Assembly (NCBI GenBank): GCA_947044365.1
Contig: OX345636.1
Coordinates: 12,853,309 to 12,917,308 of the forward strand
Length of the DNA stretch: 64,000 nucleotides
Origin: Petrosia ficiformis
Taxonomy: Eukaryota; Porifera; Demospongiae; Haplosclerida; Petrosiidae
Reading direction: 5' to 3'
In this document: positions 48,501 through 58,386 of the stretch, piece after piece
Position numbering within the stretch: position 1 is the stretch's first letter
Layout: the number at the start of each line of letters is the position of its first letter
Notes under the pieces: model-generated
What the model saw: only the letters and a program-made list of their open reading frames with translations
Databases searched by the model: none
What the model was told of the DNA's origin: nothing
Program-made: the position numbers and the translations under genes

Positions 48501-49557
48501 GAAGCAATTAGCAAGAGGATATATTTGGTGGCCTGCTATTGATCAGGACATAGAGAAATTAGCTAAATCATGCCAGGCATGCATGTCTGTTAAGAATTCA
48601 CCCCCATCATCTCCCTTGAGCCCCTGGGTTTGGCCAGCTAAGCCATGGCAACGAGTACATGTGGATTTTGCTGGACCCTTGTTTGGTAAAACCTATTTGG
48701 TATTAATTGATGCACATTCAAAATGGCCTGAAATTTGGGAAATGAGTTCCACTTCAAGTTCAAAAACTATAGATGTGTTAAGGCAGATATTCTCTGTATT
48801 TGGGTTACCTGAGCAAGTAGTAACTGACAACGGACCCCAGTTTGTTTCTGAAGAATTTTCTACATTTTTACGAAATAATGGTATAAGGCATTTTAAATCA
48901 GCCCCCTATCACCCTTCCACTAATGGAGCGGCTGAACGATTAGTGCAAACTTTTAAGAATGCAATTAAAAAAGTTAAACAAGATGGATTATCATCTCAGC
49001 ATTCTCTCTCTAATTTTCTACTTCGTTATCGTTCGATACCTCATTCTACTACAGGTAGACCCCCTTGTGAACTAATGCTAAAACGATCCTTACGTACAAG
49101 ACTAGATCTTCTTAAACCTAATCAAGAAAGCAATGTATTAAATCAACAAGCAAATCAGAAATATAATCATGACTCTCATTCTCGTTCAAGAATTTTTATT
49201 GTTGGTCAAAACATAATGGTTCGAAGTTATCGTAACAGTGACCCTAAATGGATACCTGGAATTATACTTGAAAAGAAAGGTAATTTAACATACTTAGTGA
49301 AAGTTGATAATTCTATTGTCTGGAAGAGACATGTCGATCAAATACTGGAATGTAATTTAAAGATACTGCATGTTGATTCTAACGACTGGGAGTACCCAAC
49401 TATGAGAAGTACAATTGACATTGTTCCACCTGATTCGTCTACTAATCAACAATCAAATGATCATCGTAACACTACGAATGACAATAGTTCTGTCCGTCGT
49501 TATCCTCAAAGAGTACGGTACCCACCTGAAAGATCCCACCCTTATTTATCTCATTGA
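45592..49557 (+). CDS. gag-pol polyprotein, Ty3/gypsy
   Basis: 1321 residues in one frame with no gag-pol frameshift. Order: gag core (about 1-180); two CCHC knuckles (CYRCGKSNHTANFC near 196, CHNCGKRGHLKSVC near 216); aspartic protease with VDTGAAVSLI near 311; reverse transcriptase with LDLSQAYQQM near 535 and YIDDIL near 591; RNase H with TDASQYGLGAV near 738; integrase zinc finger (H-x-H, C-x2-C near 960-1000); and DDE core with DFAGP (~1025), TDNGPQF (~1078) and AAERLV (~1112). A short C-terminal domain follows without a chromodomain that I can see. All catalytic residues are present. The gag-pol start is set by the first ATG after the primer site. Confidence 0.95.
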   Translation: MAFKGAYGHIQEFDPAVDSFSLYIERVELFFLANEVPENKKVPVFLSIIGKKTYSLVRDLMMPDVPSEKNLRDIIAVLKKHFHPTPSVIAERFQFHKRDQREGETVAEFVAELKRLSTHCKFENYLDDALRDCFVCGLRKEPMQKRLLAETDLTFAKAVEIAQGIESVDKQALAMKNDTVGQSNEVNKVCQSISCYRCGKSNHTANFCKYKDMECHNCGKRGHLKSVCRSKKTFQDNRPSNRHFKLSSSRSSSNSKMAHKYGKTKYLETAQEVPEEIPDSKDVALFTISRESNKPIRVSVTIGGEVLPMEVDTGAAVSLISEVEYQDKFSKYQLHKSNVKLKTYTSESMIVVGEFNAQVTYEDQKDTLTLVVVKGDGPALMGRNWLTCLKLIWHKVFHTSLVTDPVETLIKKYGDVFSSKLGTMTQYKAKLKLKEGAKPKFWRPRTVPFALKPGIEKELDKLQSAGIIEPVIYSEWAAPIVPVPKKDGGIRVCGDYKVTLNPLLEIDQYPLPKPEELFTPVTGGKKFTKLDLSQAYQQMLLDDDSKDLVTINTHRGLYRYTRLPFGIASAPAVFQRTMDIILQGIPRTICYIDDILVTGATDQEHISNLGEVLRRLKYHGITLKKEKCKFMCDSVEYLGHVIDAQGLHVKQDKVDAIVNAPKPSNVTELRAYLGLINYYGKFIPNLASILQPLNNLLKHSSKWEWSLACDEAVDLAREKLISSQVLTHYDPSLPIQLATDASQYGLGAVLSHRYSDGSEKPIAFASRSLSNAEKNYSQIEKEGLSIIFGIKKFNQYLIGREFTLITDHKPLTYIFGPKSGIPSLTAARLQRWALLPSAYHYKIVFRSTKAHSNADALSRLPLKLVHDESTCSEGASTIFNMCQIDTVPVTFSQLQSASRNDILISKVLNYVINGWPKEVPIELKPYYNRCNELTIQSNCLMWGIRVVVPQKFRRKVLDELHTSHFGITKMKQLARGYIWWPAIDQDIEKLAKSCQACMSVKNSPPSSPLSPWVWPAKPWQRVHVDFAGPLFGKTYLVLIDAHSKWPEIWEMSSTSSSKTIDVLRQIFSVFGLPEQVVTDNGPQFVSEEFSTFLRNNGIRHFKSAPYHPSTNGAAERLVQTFKNAIKKVKQDGLSSQHSLSNFLLRYRSIPHSTTGRPPCELMLKRSLRTRLDLLKPNQESNVLNQQANQKYNHDSHSRSRIFIVGQNIMVRSYRNSDPKWIPGIILEKKGNLTYLVKVDNSIVWKRHVDQILECNLKILHVDSNDWEYPTMRSTIDIVPPDSSTNQQSNDHRNTTNDNSSVRRYPQRVRYPPERSHPYLSH

Positions 49558-49610
49558 TTCTAATAACAGGACTAACAGTAATAGTAAATGTGTTGATAAT
49601 TTTTTTTTGT

Positions 49611-49623
49611 AAGGGGGGAGGAT
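49611..49623 (+). promoter_or_regulatory. Polypurine tract
   Basis: AAGGGGGGAGGAT lies one base before the 3' LTR (49625), the expected place for plus-strand priming. Confidence 0.85.
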
Positions 49624-49624
49624 G

Positions 49625-49758
49625 TGTAGTAATGAATATGTTTATGTTCTGAGCATGCTCAGTAGCATGCTGTGTATCTGTATATCCTTTATTGTTATAA
49701 TAGTCTTCTCTTTGTGTTATCCACATTAATCTGGGTGACAGTTCGTAAAGTCATCACA
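49625..49758 (+). repeat. 3' LTR of the young Ty3/gypsy element
   Basis: 134 bp, identical to the 5' LTR apart from one base. Confidence 0.95.
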
Positions 49759-49812
49759 TTTACGCACCTCTGTTAAATTATCATTGTCTTAACAAACTCT
49801 TGAATTCCACAG

Positions 49813-49842
49813 ATATGATGGTTGATGATCAACCACTACAAG
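49813..49842 (+). CDS. NLR gene 2, small 30-nt exon
   Basis: The acceptor is TTCCACAG and the donor GTACTC; phase 1 at both ends. It encodes D (split)-MMVDDQPLQ and is the direct counterpart of 2661-2690 in gene 1. An ATG at 49815 offers an alternative start that would bypass the 2A and first DEATH exons. Confidence 0.7.
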
Positions 49843-50063
49843 GTACTCTTCTATTACCTATTATTTCCACATGTAATAATAATTAAAGTTATTAATGCTA
49901 TTGGACTCACTACAAGTTTTCTACTTGTAACCATTCATGTCTACAATAATTATTCATACAAAATTACATATCATTGTAAAAGCATCAAATATGTATTATG
50001 CTAATTATTACAGAAAATTATTAGTTTGTGCTTGTAATTGCTAATTATTATCTTTTTATACAG

Positions 50064-50321
50064 ACATTAATCTGGCATCAGTGATGACAGCCACAATTAC
50101 CGTCACTAATTTGAATGGCTTTAGTCTGGCTCTTGGTTTACCATCTTATATTCTTGACAGAATCAGACAACAGTGTACTACTGTGCAGGATCAGCTACAA
50201 GGTGTACTTTCTTACTGGATAGGAACAGGTCATGCCTCTTGGTCTAGATTAGTCGAAGCTCTACGTAGTTGTTTAGTAAATATGGAGGGACTTGCGAAAG
50301 AAATTGCCGGCAATCATCCAT
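50064..50321 (+). CDS. NLR gene 2, second DEATH-domain exon
   Basis: 258 nt, phase 1 at both ends, same length as the gene 1 exon at 3311-3568 and similar throughout, including the motif SYWIGTGHASWSRLVEALRS. The donor is GTAAGTGTGTG. The last T joins AT at 58387 to make a Tyr codon. It is predicted to be a second homotypic interaction domain of the receptor. Confidence 0.8.
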
Positions 50322-53300
50322 GTAAGTGTGTGTAAAATATTATCATGTATTGGGCTTGTATTTAAAATGTTGTGTGCTTAAGAAACAAATCTGAGTGTCA
50401 TTAACCTATACACTAATGAAGGTTCAGAAAGAAAACAGCATTTTATAGTACTTAGTAACAACTTATATTATTAAGTATGTTCCTGTTGATGTTTCCTGGG
50501 GTACTCCAACATAAGAAATGGAAGTATTGATAGTTGGAATACTTTCAACTTCATATATAATGGTAGTGCATCAGTACAATCAAAATAATCCTTATTATGT
50601 AGTTAATTATGGACATTTTCAAGGAAAGTTGTGTCTTACTACTTCTCTTCCTTCTTTTAGTCAAAATAATAATGCTTATTTCAAACTGCAATATGGACAA
50701 AATAATTAAGTTTCTTGAGTAGGAGCCACCCTCGAGTAATGCCCTCAAATAGTAGCCTCCCTTTCATCTACATTTCTTTGGCGCTGCCCTCAAATAAACG
50801 CCTTGTATTAATTAATTAATTATTATTCTAGTCCTTTCAGTTTGTCTATCATTTTCTTTGGTCCAGTGAAAGTGTAGATGCATGGTACTTCATAACCTAG
50901 TCCGAATCTTCTCCTTCCTGTTATCTCTGCTGTAATGGAGTCACTCTCTTTAAAATGTACCAGGAAATACAGGAGTTACAGGAAATAGTCTTTGGTATGT
51001 GACCCACTACTGCACTATCTTATACAACTGCTACAGCGTGTTTGTCGAAGTGATTGCTCTCTTCTACTTGAAGAGATAACAGTTTGCCTATGGATGGTGT
51101 CCAGATACTTTTATATATTATGATGACCATGTACAACACTGGTTATTAATAATGAAATAACAATTAACAATAAGTAATACAGATTATAATAGTTATAATT
51201 AGATGCTGCCCTTGAAATATGGCCGCCCTTAAATTGTAGCCTCTCCTTTAAAAGTCAGGTATTGAAATAGTAGCTGCGGCTTCTATTCAAGGAAATACTA
51301 TTTTTGCTATATGCATAGGCGTATCTATGGTCATCAAAGAACCAGGGCATAATTAAATATTCATTGTTTTATTATTGAGTATTATAATCATTAACGAGTT
51401 AATCAAAAACTTGCGCGTATAATATTAATATAATATAATAGGAAAGGTGGAGACTCTGTTCTATTTACAAAAGTACTATCCTTGAGTTCTTGTGCTTCTG
51501 TGCAAACTGCAATACTAAGTCCTCCAATGAGTTCCATAACATGGATGAGAGGTCTTTCTCTACATACAGGAGAGCTAGACTATCGAGTCTTTGCTGTGTC
51601 ATAGTGGAACGCAAGTATGTCTTTTGATATATGTTAACTTTCTTAATTACTAAGTTTAACTGTTAAGGTGGTACTAGGGAGTGGGCGGATGTGACTCCAA
51701 TCAGTTTCAAAAGGGAATATTATATAATATGACACTAACCTGGTGTAATACCAACCTTCATATCTTCTGATCAGCTTTATATTTTCCTGTAATTGAAGAA
51801 ATATGGTTAAAATCTCCATTTTTTCAATTGCAATAAGTACAAAACCACAAAAGCCACGCCCACCAATCATGGCGTGCAACAAGTACAATCATTTTGAGAA
51901 AACGAATGAAGCCGTTTTCTCAAAATTCATTTTACCTTATAGTTACAAGAGGCTGAAGAAAGCGGAATTCTGTAGCTTTTCACTGAAACCATAAAATTTA
52001 CTTATTCTGCTCATTGAAATAATCATACACATTACAAATTATGTTTAAAACAGATAATAAAAAGCTTCTCTCTTCTCCAAAGGCACATGCTACACAACTA
52101 TACAGTCACTACAGTTTTACAATGTTTTCCTGTTTTGCGACAGGTCGTTATAAATTCTCCTGGTAGTCTTTCTCAGAAACCATACCAATGGCACATAATA
52201 TGAATATTAGAAACAAAAGATCTTGTATGCATAGAAAACCACTTTTCATAACTGTAACCCGGCCCTTCTCTGCCCTTTTATCATAAAACATATGATGAGG
52301 TTTTTGTGTGTAGTATGTAGGTGGATAGAGCCTAGTATCAGCTTGCAATAGTCATGTTCAATTTCTTTGATAATGAATTAATTATTCATATCCAGTACAT
52401 GATTGTTTATAATTATCTGTTGCTTCAACTTTGTATAGTGGTAAGAAGAAACAGCTCCAGGTTATTCTTGATCTGTATATGTTCTGTTATCTGTGTATGC
52501 CAACTCAGTAAAACTAATCTTTGCTTAACAGATTACAGTCTTTTGCTGTGTGAGTGCAATGTCAGCCAGACATTAATTACTAATTATGCTTGTATATATT
52601 CTATTTAATGTTTATAATATCAAAATTTCTTAAACACTGCCATCAGCCTATTATGATTGATTCATTGTCATCAAAATCATCCACAAGAATATGACCTTTG
52701 CAAGCTGATACTCAACCCTTCCTGCTTAACTACCATTTTGTGTGCTGGACAGGGTATGGCCTCCAGGCTATACATTCATGGAAACTATACTGAAAAATGA
52801 GTATTGCATGAGAAGAAAGGCTATGTGTTTGTAAGCATGAGTTATCATACAAAATGCATATGTCCCATGCACAAATGCATGCAATAATAAAATAGTATAA
52901 GAGGCCATTTATCAGCCAAAATTGATTTCTCACCTCATATCTCAGCCACTGAATGTCCTACAAACCTCTAATTTTTGTTGTTCAATGCTGCTTTTACAAT
53001 AGCATTTGGACAGAAAAATGTATGAAATAGATACATTACGATATATTCAGAACCATGTGATAGTCATTGAAAAATGAAGTACAATTATTATCTTACAGTT
53101 ATCATGAAATCGAAAGGTGTGATTTAAATTTAGAAGAATTACCTAAATTTAATCACCAAAAGAGTAAGCTGACACAAGGGTATAGAAAATGGTGGAGATA
53201 CTGATCCACGAAGTGGGAGAGTGAGACTGTAGTGGCAGAATTCAAAGTTCTATTTTACATAGTTGTACTAAAGCCCTTGTATAGGAACTTGGCAAAGGAC

Positions 53301-53558
53301 ACACGTGCACATCATTAAACATCTACACAAAGCCCAGTGTAATAAAAATAAATATTAATATTGATTAATTTTTTTTATTTCAATAAAAATGAATGAAAGT
53401 ATGCAAAAAAAACATCACAATACTAGTAGATTATTGTTGAGGGAGTGTGATTAGTAAATGCATGTTTATTGTGGAAATGAATTTTAAAAGTTTATTGTAC
53501 TTTATCTTGCTTATACCTCCTTCATCACCCATTTTAACATACCATCCTGCATAATGTT
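50322..53558. other. NLR gene 2 intron, upstream half
   Basis: It contains diverged sequence homologous to the gene 1 intron (50475-50600, 52230-52880). A degenerate repeat at about 50718-51290 has inverted CTCAAAT/GCCGCCCTTAAAT-type motifs and looks like an old MITE. No exon was recognised. Confidence 0.5.
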
Positions 53559-53743
53559 TGTAGTATCTTAATATTTCTAAACTATATATTTGATACTAAA
53601 TAAGAAATAAGAGAGACAGAGAGTACTACCAAAACTATAACATGAGGTAATCTAACATGTGCTACTGAGCATGCTCACAAAAACCAAAAGAAACCATACA
53701 ATCTTAATTAAGAATACATAACTCAACAATGCAATATACTACA
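53559..53743 (-). repeat. 3' LTR of the old Ty3/gypsy element
   Basis: 185 bp, TGTAGTATC to ATACTACA on the plus strand. It has an AATAAGAAATAAGAGAG segment where the other LTR is 9 bp shorter. Confidence 0.9.
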
Positions 53744-53777
53744 TTCCTCCCCAACTAAAATTACAAGTTCACTTGGT

Positions 53778-54344
53778 TTAAAAGTATCTATCTGGAGGTT
53801 TACGAACTCTTTTAGGATATCGAGATTCTGATACGTCATCCTGATCAGTGACTTGTGAATTTGAAGTATTTCCTATATTACTATTAGAAATTGGAGATTG
53901 GTTCATAGTCTCTCGTTGAGAATCAGAACTCAAAGATTCATTATTAGATGGGTTATCTGTAGTAGAACGATTAGAATTAGACAAATTGGGTACAATAGTA
54001 AAATCTGTTGAATGTTCAATAGTTTCTGATGTATCTTCCAAAATACTTTCATCTAGTACCAGTGAGGACTCTCTTTTACGAATTTGGTCAATGTGGCATC
54101 TTCGACAATAACCATCAGACATTTTAATTATAAATGAAACTTCACCTCGTTTCTCAGATATAGTACCTGGTAACCAAGTAACACGATTTTCACGATAAGT
54201 TTTAACCATTACTAAATCTCCTACTTCAAAAGGTCTGATAGAACTGTGTTGATCATATTTCTCTTTCTGCTTTTCTAATACTCTTCTTTCAGTATTAGGT
54301 TTTAAAAGGTCTAGTACAGTTTTAAGTTGACGGCCTAAGAACAA
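53778..54344 (-). pseudogene. Integrase C-terminal tail (old Ty3/gypsy)
   Basis: This frame corresponds to residues about 1130-1320 of the intact element: a GRQLKTVLDLLKPN-like segment, then FEVGDLVMVKTYRENRVTWL, and a final SRYPKRVRKPPDRY tail. It overlaps the core frame by ten bases, so a frameshift separates the two. Confidence 0.85.
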
Positions 54345-55108
54345 TGTACTAGGAGGTACTCCAGTAACTGTATGTGGTATTTCAGTAAGAAACTTGCTAA
54401 TTTATGATCATGTGATCTACTATCACTCTTCCCAGCCACAATTGCTTTCTTCAAGGTTTGGACAAAATGTTCTGCAAGTCCATTAGTTGCAGGGTGGTAA
54501 GGTGCAGAGCGAATATGTTTTACACCATTATTCTTAAGGAACATCTGAAAATCTTCTGAAGTAAATTGGGGACCATTGTCCGAGACAATTTGATCTGGAA
54601 GACCATAGGTGGAGAAGACTTGACGAAGAACCTCAATGGTTTTACTAGTAGTTGTAGAGGGCATGGCAAACACTTGCGGCCATTTAGAGTGAGCATCCAC
54701 TATGATAAGGTATGTTCTACCATACAGCGGTCCTGCAAAATCTATATGCAGTCTGGACCATGGCTTTGAAGGCTAAATCCAGGGGTTTAAAGGTGATTTA
54801 GGAGGTGATGGCTGTACGCTAAGACATGGTAAACAAGATTTGGTTAACGATTCAATATCAGCATCTAAACCAGGCCACCAAACATAGCTTCTTGCAAGGG
54901 ATTTCATGCGGCATATACCAGGGTGATCCTTATGTAGTTCGTTTAAAACTTCCCTTTGATATTTTTGAGGAATAACTACTCTAATTCCCCACATCAAACA
55001 TTTGCCTTCAATAGTAAGCTCAGTTTTCCGATTAAAGAAAGGTTTAAGTTGGTGGTGCACAGTACCTGGCCAACCATATCTGGTATATCTCATTACTTTT
55101 GATAACTA
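54335..55108 (-). pseudogene. Integrase core and zinc finger (old Ty3/gypsy)
   Basis: In order on the minus strand: the HHCC finger region (HKDHPGICRMKSLARSYVWW at 54850-54940), then DAHSKWPQVF (54670-54700), VSDNGPQFT (54560-54590) and NGLAEHFVQ (about 54470). The usual second motif E is present within GLAEHF. A TAG at 55106-55108 and a break near 54700-54773 interrupt the frame. Confidence 0.8.
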
Positions 55109-55626
55109 TGGATCCTTTTCTGTTGCAACAACTAATTGATGATTAGTTATAGGTAAGGCTTCAAGTTGGCTTAAATTAAAAATACTGTCAAAACAAACAC
55201 CTTTTTCTGTTTCATTAGTTGGTAATGGTAATCTAGATAATGCATCAGCATTTCCATGTAATTTTGTAGGGCGATATTCTATGTCATATGTGTAGGCAGA
55301 TAGAAGAATAGCCCAACGCTGTAGTCTAGCTGCTGTTAATGTAGGGATACCCTTTTTAGGACCTAAAATAGCACATAAGGGCTTGTGGTCAGTGACTAAT
55401 ACAAATTTTCTTGCATATAAATATTGATGAAATTTTTGAACACCGAATACTAAGGATAATGCCTCCTTTTCTATTTGTGGATAGTTTTTCTCTGTAGGGG
55501 TAAGTGTACGAGATGCAAAGGCAATTGGTTGCTCGGTACCATTTGGAAAAACATGAGAAATAACAGCACCAATACCGTAGGCTGAGGCGTCACTCGCCAG
55601 TCTTAAAGGTAATTGACTGTCATAGT
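55109..55626 (-). pseudogene. RNase H / connection region (old Ty3/gypsy)
   Basis: On the minus strand the frame is open with RNase H landmarks: SDASAYGIGAVISH near 55560-55600, KNYPQIEKEALSL near 55460, VTDHKPL near 55380 and NADALSRLPLP near 55230. It has no starting ATG, so it is easily missed. The hAT insertion at 55635 separates it from the RT fragment. Confidence 0.8.
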
Positions 55627-55634
55627 GTACTAAT

Positions 55635-56498
55635 TAAAGATGTACCGATTATCGGTCTAATAATTGGATCGGTACCGATATCATGTTTATCGGTAAATAT
55701 CTGTATCGAATTTTAAATTATTATATTTGCACATGCGCAGTAACGGGAGCCACGTGGGTTTTTTTCTACAACTGTTAAAGTTTGTCAAGAGTTATCAATT
55801 CCTCATAATGGCTAAGCGTTCACCAATATGGGAGTATTTTGAAGTTGCTAGTGATGAAAGGTTTGCCATTTGTAAATTATGCAACAAATCTGTTGCCCGT
55901 GGTGGGAAAGACAAAAAGAGCTACACAACTACTAATGTTGTAAAGCTCCTGGATTCGTGTAATCGTAGTAAGTATTCAGAATATCTGAAGAATAAGGAGG
56001 ATGAAGACGCTAAAAGGAAAGAGATAAGGCAAGCCAAACCTTTAAGACAGATTAGCTTAGAAGAAAGTATCTTTGTGCCCCTTCAACAAGTGTTCCATCA
56101 GAAAGGTTGTTTTCTGGTGCAGGACAAATATATGATGATCGACGATCCCGTTTGGCTCCAGAAAAGGCAGAAATGCTCCTGTATATAAAGAATAACTTTG
56201 CACTTGTTGGAGATAAATACACATACTGAAGCCCTTAGATTTAATATCAGTCAACAATAAAAATAATAGTACTTCATATATTTATTGATTATAATTATTA
56301 TTATCTTGAGTTATTCCAATCATTTATTTCTTTTTTGAAATGGTCTGAAGATGATAAAACATGAAGAGTGAGTTATGTGACTCTTATACATGTATTAGAT
56401 GGCAATTATCGGATCGGTTTATATCGGTATCGGTAATACAACATGCTATTATATCTGTTATCAGAATATCGGTAAAAAACCATATCAGTACATCTTTA
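55635..56498. mobile_element. hAT element (nonautonomous) nested in the old Ty3/gypsy
   Basis: The ends TAAAGATGTACCGAT and ATCAGTACATCTTTA are inverted. It is flanked by a perfect 8-bp duplication GTACTAAT (55627-55634 and 56499-56506). At 864 bp it retains a 5' piece of a transposase gene and subterminal ATCGGT repeats. It interrupts the RT/RNase H junction of the retroelement, so it is the youngest layer of three nested insertions (NLR intron, gypsy, hAT). Confidence 0.93.
55808..56188 (+). pseudogene. hAT transposase N-terminal remnant (BED-type finger)
   Basis: MAKRSPIWEYFEVASDERF opens the frame, then CKLCNKSVARGGK supplies C-x2-C of a BED zinc finger, followed by SYTTTNVVKLLDSC. Both His ligands usually found (H-x3-5-H) are absent, so the finger is degenerate. 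The RNase-H-like catalytic core is missing; the frame stops after about 126 residues. Confidence 0.7.
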
Positions 56499-56506
56499 GT
56501 ACTAAT

Positions 56507-56961
56507 AATGTGGAATCCACTAATTTCTTTTTTACAATACTAAGTGATTTGTTACATGCAGGGGTCCAATTCCACCTCACATCCTGTCTCAAAAGTTGAT
56601 TTAAAGGATGAAGAACCGAAGCCAAATTTGATACAAATTTCCTATAATAATTTACTAACCCTAGTAGGGAACGTAACTGTTGTACATTTCTGGGAATGTG
56701 TGCTTTTAATATAGCTTCAAGCTTTCTATTAGACGAATGTAACCCTTTTGAATCAATAATGTGGCCCAAATATTCAACTTGACTACTTAAAAATGTGTAC
56801 TTACTACGTTTGACAGTAATACCTTCTAATAATCTTTTAAGAACTTCTTCTAGGTTCTTGAGGTGATGTGAATGATCTTTTTCACTAACGAGTATGTCAT
56901 CAATATAACAAATTACGTTTGGTATACCTTGCAAAACAGTGTCCATTGCATGTTGAAACAA
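56507..56961 (-). pseudogene. Reverse transcriptase palm fragment (old Ty3/gypsy)
   Basis: On the minus strand: MFQHAMDTVLQGIP, then CYIDDILVSEKD (catalytic YIDD intact), VEYLGHIIDSKGLH, and LRSLLGLVNYYRKF. Upstream it is cut by the inverted duplication at 57047-57083, downstream by the hAT insertion. Confidence 0.85.
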
Positions 56962-57046
56962 GGCAGGAGCTGAGGCTACTCCAAAAGGAAGTCTATTATA
57001 TCTATACAGTCCACGATGAGTATTAACAGTAACAGTTACTGTTAAT

Positions 57047-57083
57047 AGTAAGGAGTTAGTTACTGAGTAACTAACTCCTTACT
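57047..57083. repeat. Perfect 37-bp palindrome inside the RT gene
   Basis: Two 18-bp perfect inverted arms (57047-57064 and 57066-57083) surround a single G. On the coding strand the left arm is ordinary RT sequence (SKELVT region) and the right arm is its reverse complement, followed by a further inverted copy of the next bases (57023-57046). It introduces stops. It looks like a template-switch insertion. Confidence 0.9.
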
Positions 57084-57091
57084 ACAGTCAT

Positions 57092-57538
57092 CTAACTGCA
57101 TCTGCTGATAAGCCTGAGAAAGGTCAATTTTAGAGAAGACTTTGCCACCTGAAAGAGTAGCGAATATATATATAAGTTAACAGTAGGAAATAATTCTTTT
57201 TTTGTAGTCTCTGAGATTAAAGACATGGCTGCCCCCGTGTCCAACTCCATTAATATGTTTCTATTGTTCAGTTCTAAGTCAATAAGGATTGGGGGTGTAG
57301 ATTTACTACGAAAGGTAAATAATGTGAAATCATCAGAAGAATCTGAATTGTCTTCGATTGACATACTAACCCACTTTGTAGTATTTCTCCTACCTCTTGT
57401 TTTGAAAGTTGAGAATTGCTTACGAGTGTCATCTCTTTTCTTCCCGCGACAAGCTGGTGAGAAGTGTCCTCTCTTTCCACGAATGACATACTGCATCTTT
57501 AAACTTACAGTGGGCTGGGGCGTGGTCTTTCCTCCCAC
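57092..57538 (-). pseudogene. Protease and linker fragment (old Ty3/gypsy)
   Basis: The minus-strand frame contains MELDTGAAMSLISE (aspartic protease, catalytic D-T-G intact) near 57200-57240. It is joined by a frameshift to the gag knuckle frame that ends at 57429. Confidence 0.8.
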
Positions 57539-58136
57539 AACGATAACACGGCTGAGGGTTAATAGCCTTTACATTAGCCTCCACTGAGACTCCAGGTTTA
57601 CTAGATTTCATTACATGAGTATTCCTTTCAGCACTTTCAAGGTTAGTAGCAATCTCAATAGCTTTAAGTATGGTTAAATCGTTTTCAATCAACAGTCTTT
57701 TCTGTGTGGCTTCATTGTTCAAACCACAAACAAAACGATCTCGTAGGGCTTCTTCCAAATGAGTGCCAAATTTGCAATTAGTAGCTAACCGTCTGAGTTC
57801 AGCAACAAAATCTGCAATGCTTTCACCTGCACGTTGGTCTCTCTTATGGAAATGGAATCTCTCTGCTATTACAATAGGTGCAGGCTCAAAATGACCCGCA
57901 AGAGTTTTGATTAAGTCTTCCAAAGCTATATCCCTTGGTTTTGTTGGAGCATAAAAGTCGCTTAGTAGAGCGTACGTTTTAGGACCGATAACTGTGAGAA
58001 AAACAGCTACGTTCTTGTCTTCACTTACTCCGTTAGCATCGAAGTATAATTTTAGCCTTTCAACGTAGGTTGAGAAAACGTTCAGTCTCCGGTTTAAACT
58101 CTTGAAGTTTACTGATAACAGACATGGTGAGTCCAC
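57429..58136 (-). pseudogene. gag fragment (old Ty3/gypsy)
   Basis: 235 residues, similar along its length to residues 10-235 of the intact gag, with FHFHKRDQRAGESIADFVAE and one intact CCHC knuckle (CYRCGRKDHAPAHC). The second knuckle is destroyed by a frameshift (CHSWKERT). Confidence 0.88.
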
Positions 58137-58160
58137 TGAACAACCACTCTTGTCGCCAAT

Positions 58161-58336
58161 TGTAGTATCTTAATATTTCTAAACTATATATTTGATACTA
58201 AATAAGAGACAGAGAGTACTACCAAAACTATAACATGAGGTAATCTAACATGTGCTACTGAGCATGCTCACAAAAACCAAAAGAAACCATACAATCTTAA
58301 TTAAGAATACATAACTCAACAATGCAATATACTACA
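58161..58336 (-). repeat. 5' LTR of the old Ty3/gypsy element
   Basis: 176 bp, TGTAGTATC to ATACTACA on the plus strand, 9 bp shorter than its partner. The primer-site complement (CGCCAAT) abuts it at 58154-58160. Confidence 0.9.
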
Positions 58337-58386
58337 ATGTTAATATTAGTTTCATAATTTCATGATAATAATTATAATACATATAG

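Larger units (their letters stand above)
45445..49758 (+). mobile_element. Complete young Ty3/gypsy LTR retrotransposon
   Basis: It is 4314 bp with TG...CA LTRs of 134 bp at each end (45445-45578, 49625-49758) that differ at one base (GGGTGAAAG versus GGGTGACAG). The 5-bp target duplication is TTTAC (45440-45444 and 49759-49763). It has a single uninterrupted gag-pol frame, a primer-binding site and a purine tract. It lies in sense orientation inside the NLR gene 2 intron. The near-identical LTRs imply a recent insertion, and the element may still be competent. Confidence 0.95.
45147..49812 (+). other. NLR gene 2, intron with a Ty3/gypsy insertion
   Basis: Without the retrotransposon the intron would be only about 350 bp. 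The host part contains a MITE-A fragment (45320-45410) and ends CTTGAATTCCACAG, as in gene 1. Confidence 0.7.
53559..58336 (-). mobile_element. Old reversed Ty3/gypsy element, nested and broken
   Basis: The LTR-like ends at 53559-53743 and 58161-58336 are similar over their length but differ by a 9-bp indel and a few bases. The target duplication is ATGTT (53554-53558 and 58337-58341). The primer site and purine tract (TTCCTCCCC, complement of GGGGAGGAA, at 53744) mark minus-strand orientation. The coding frame is broken by frameshifts, a stop, an inverted duplication and a hAT insertion. It lies antisense in the intron of NLR gene 2. Confidence 0.95.
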
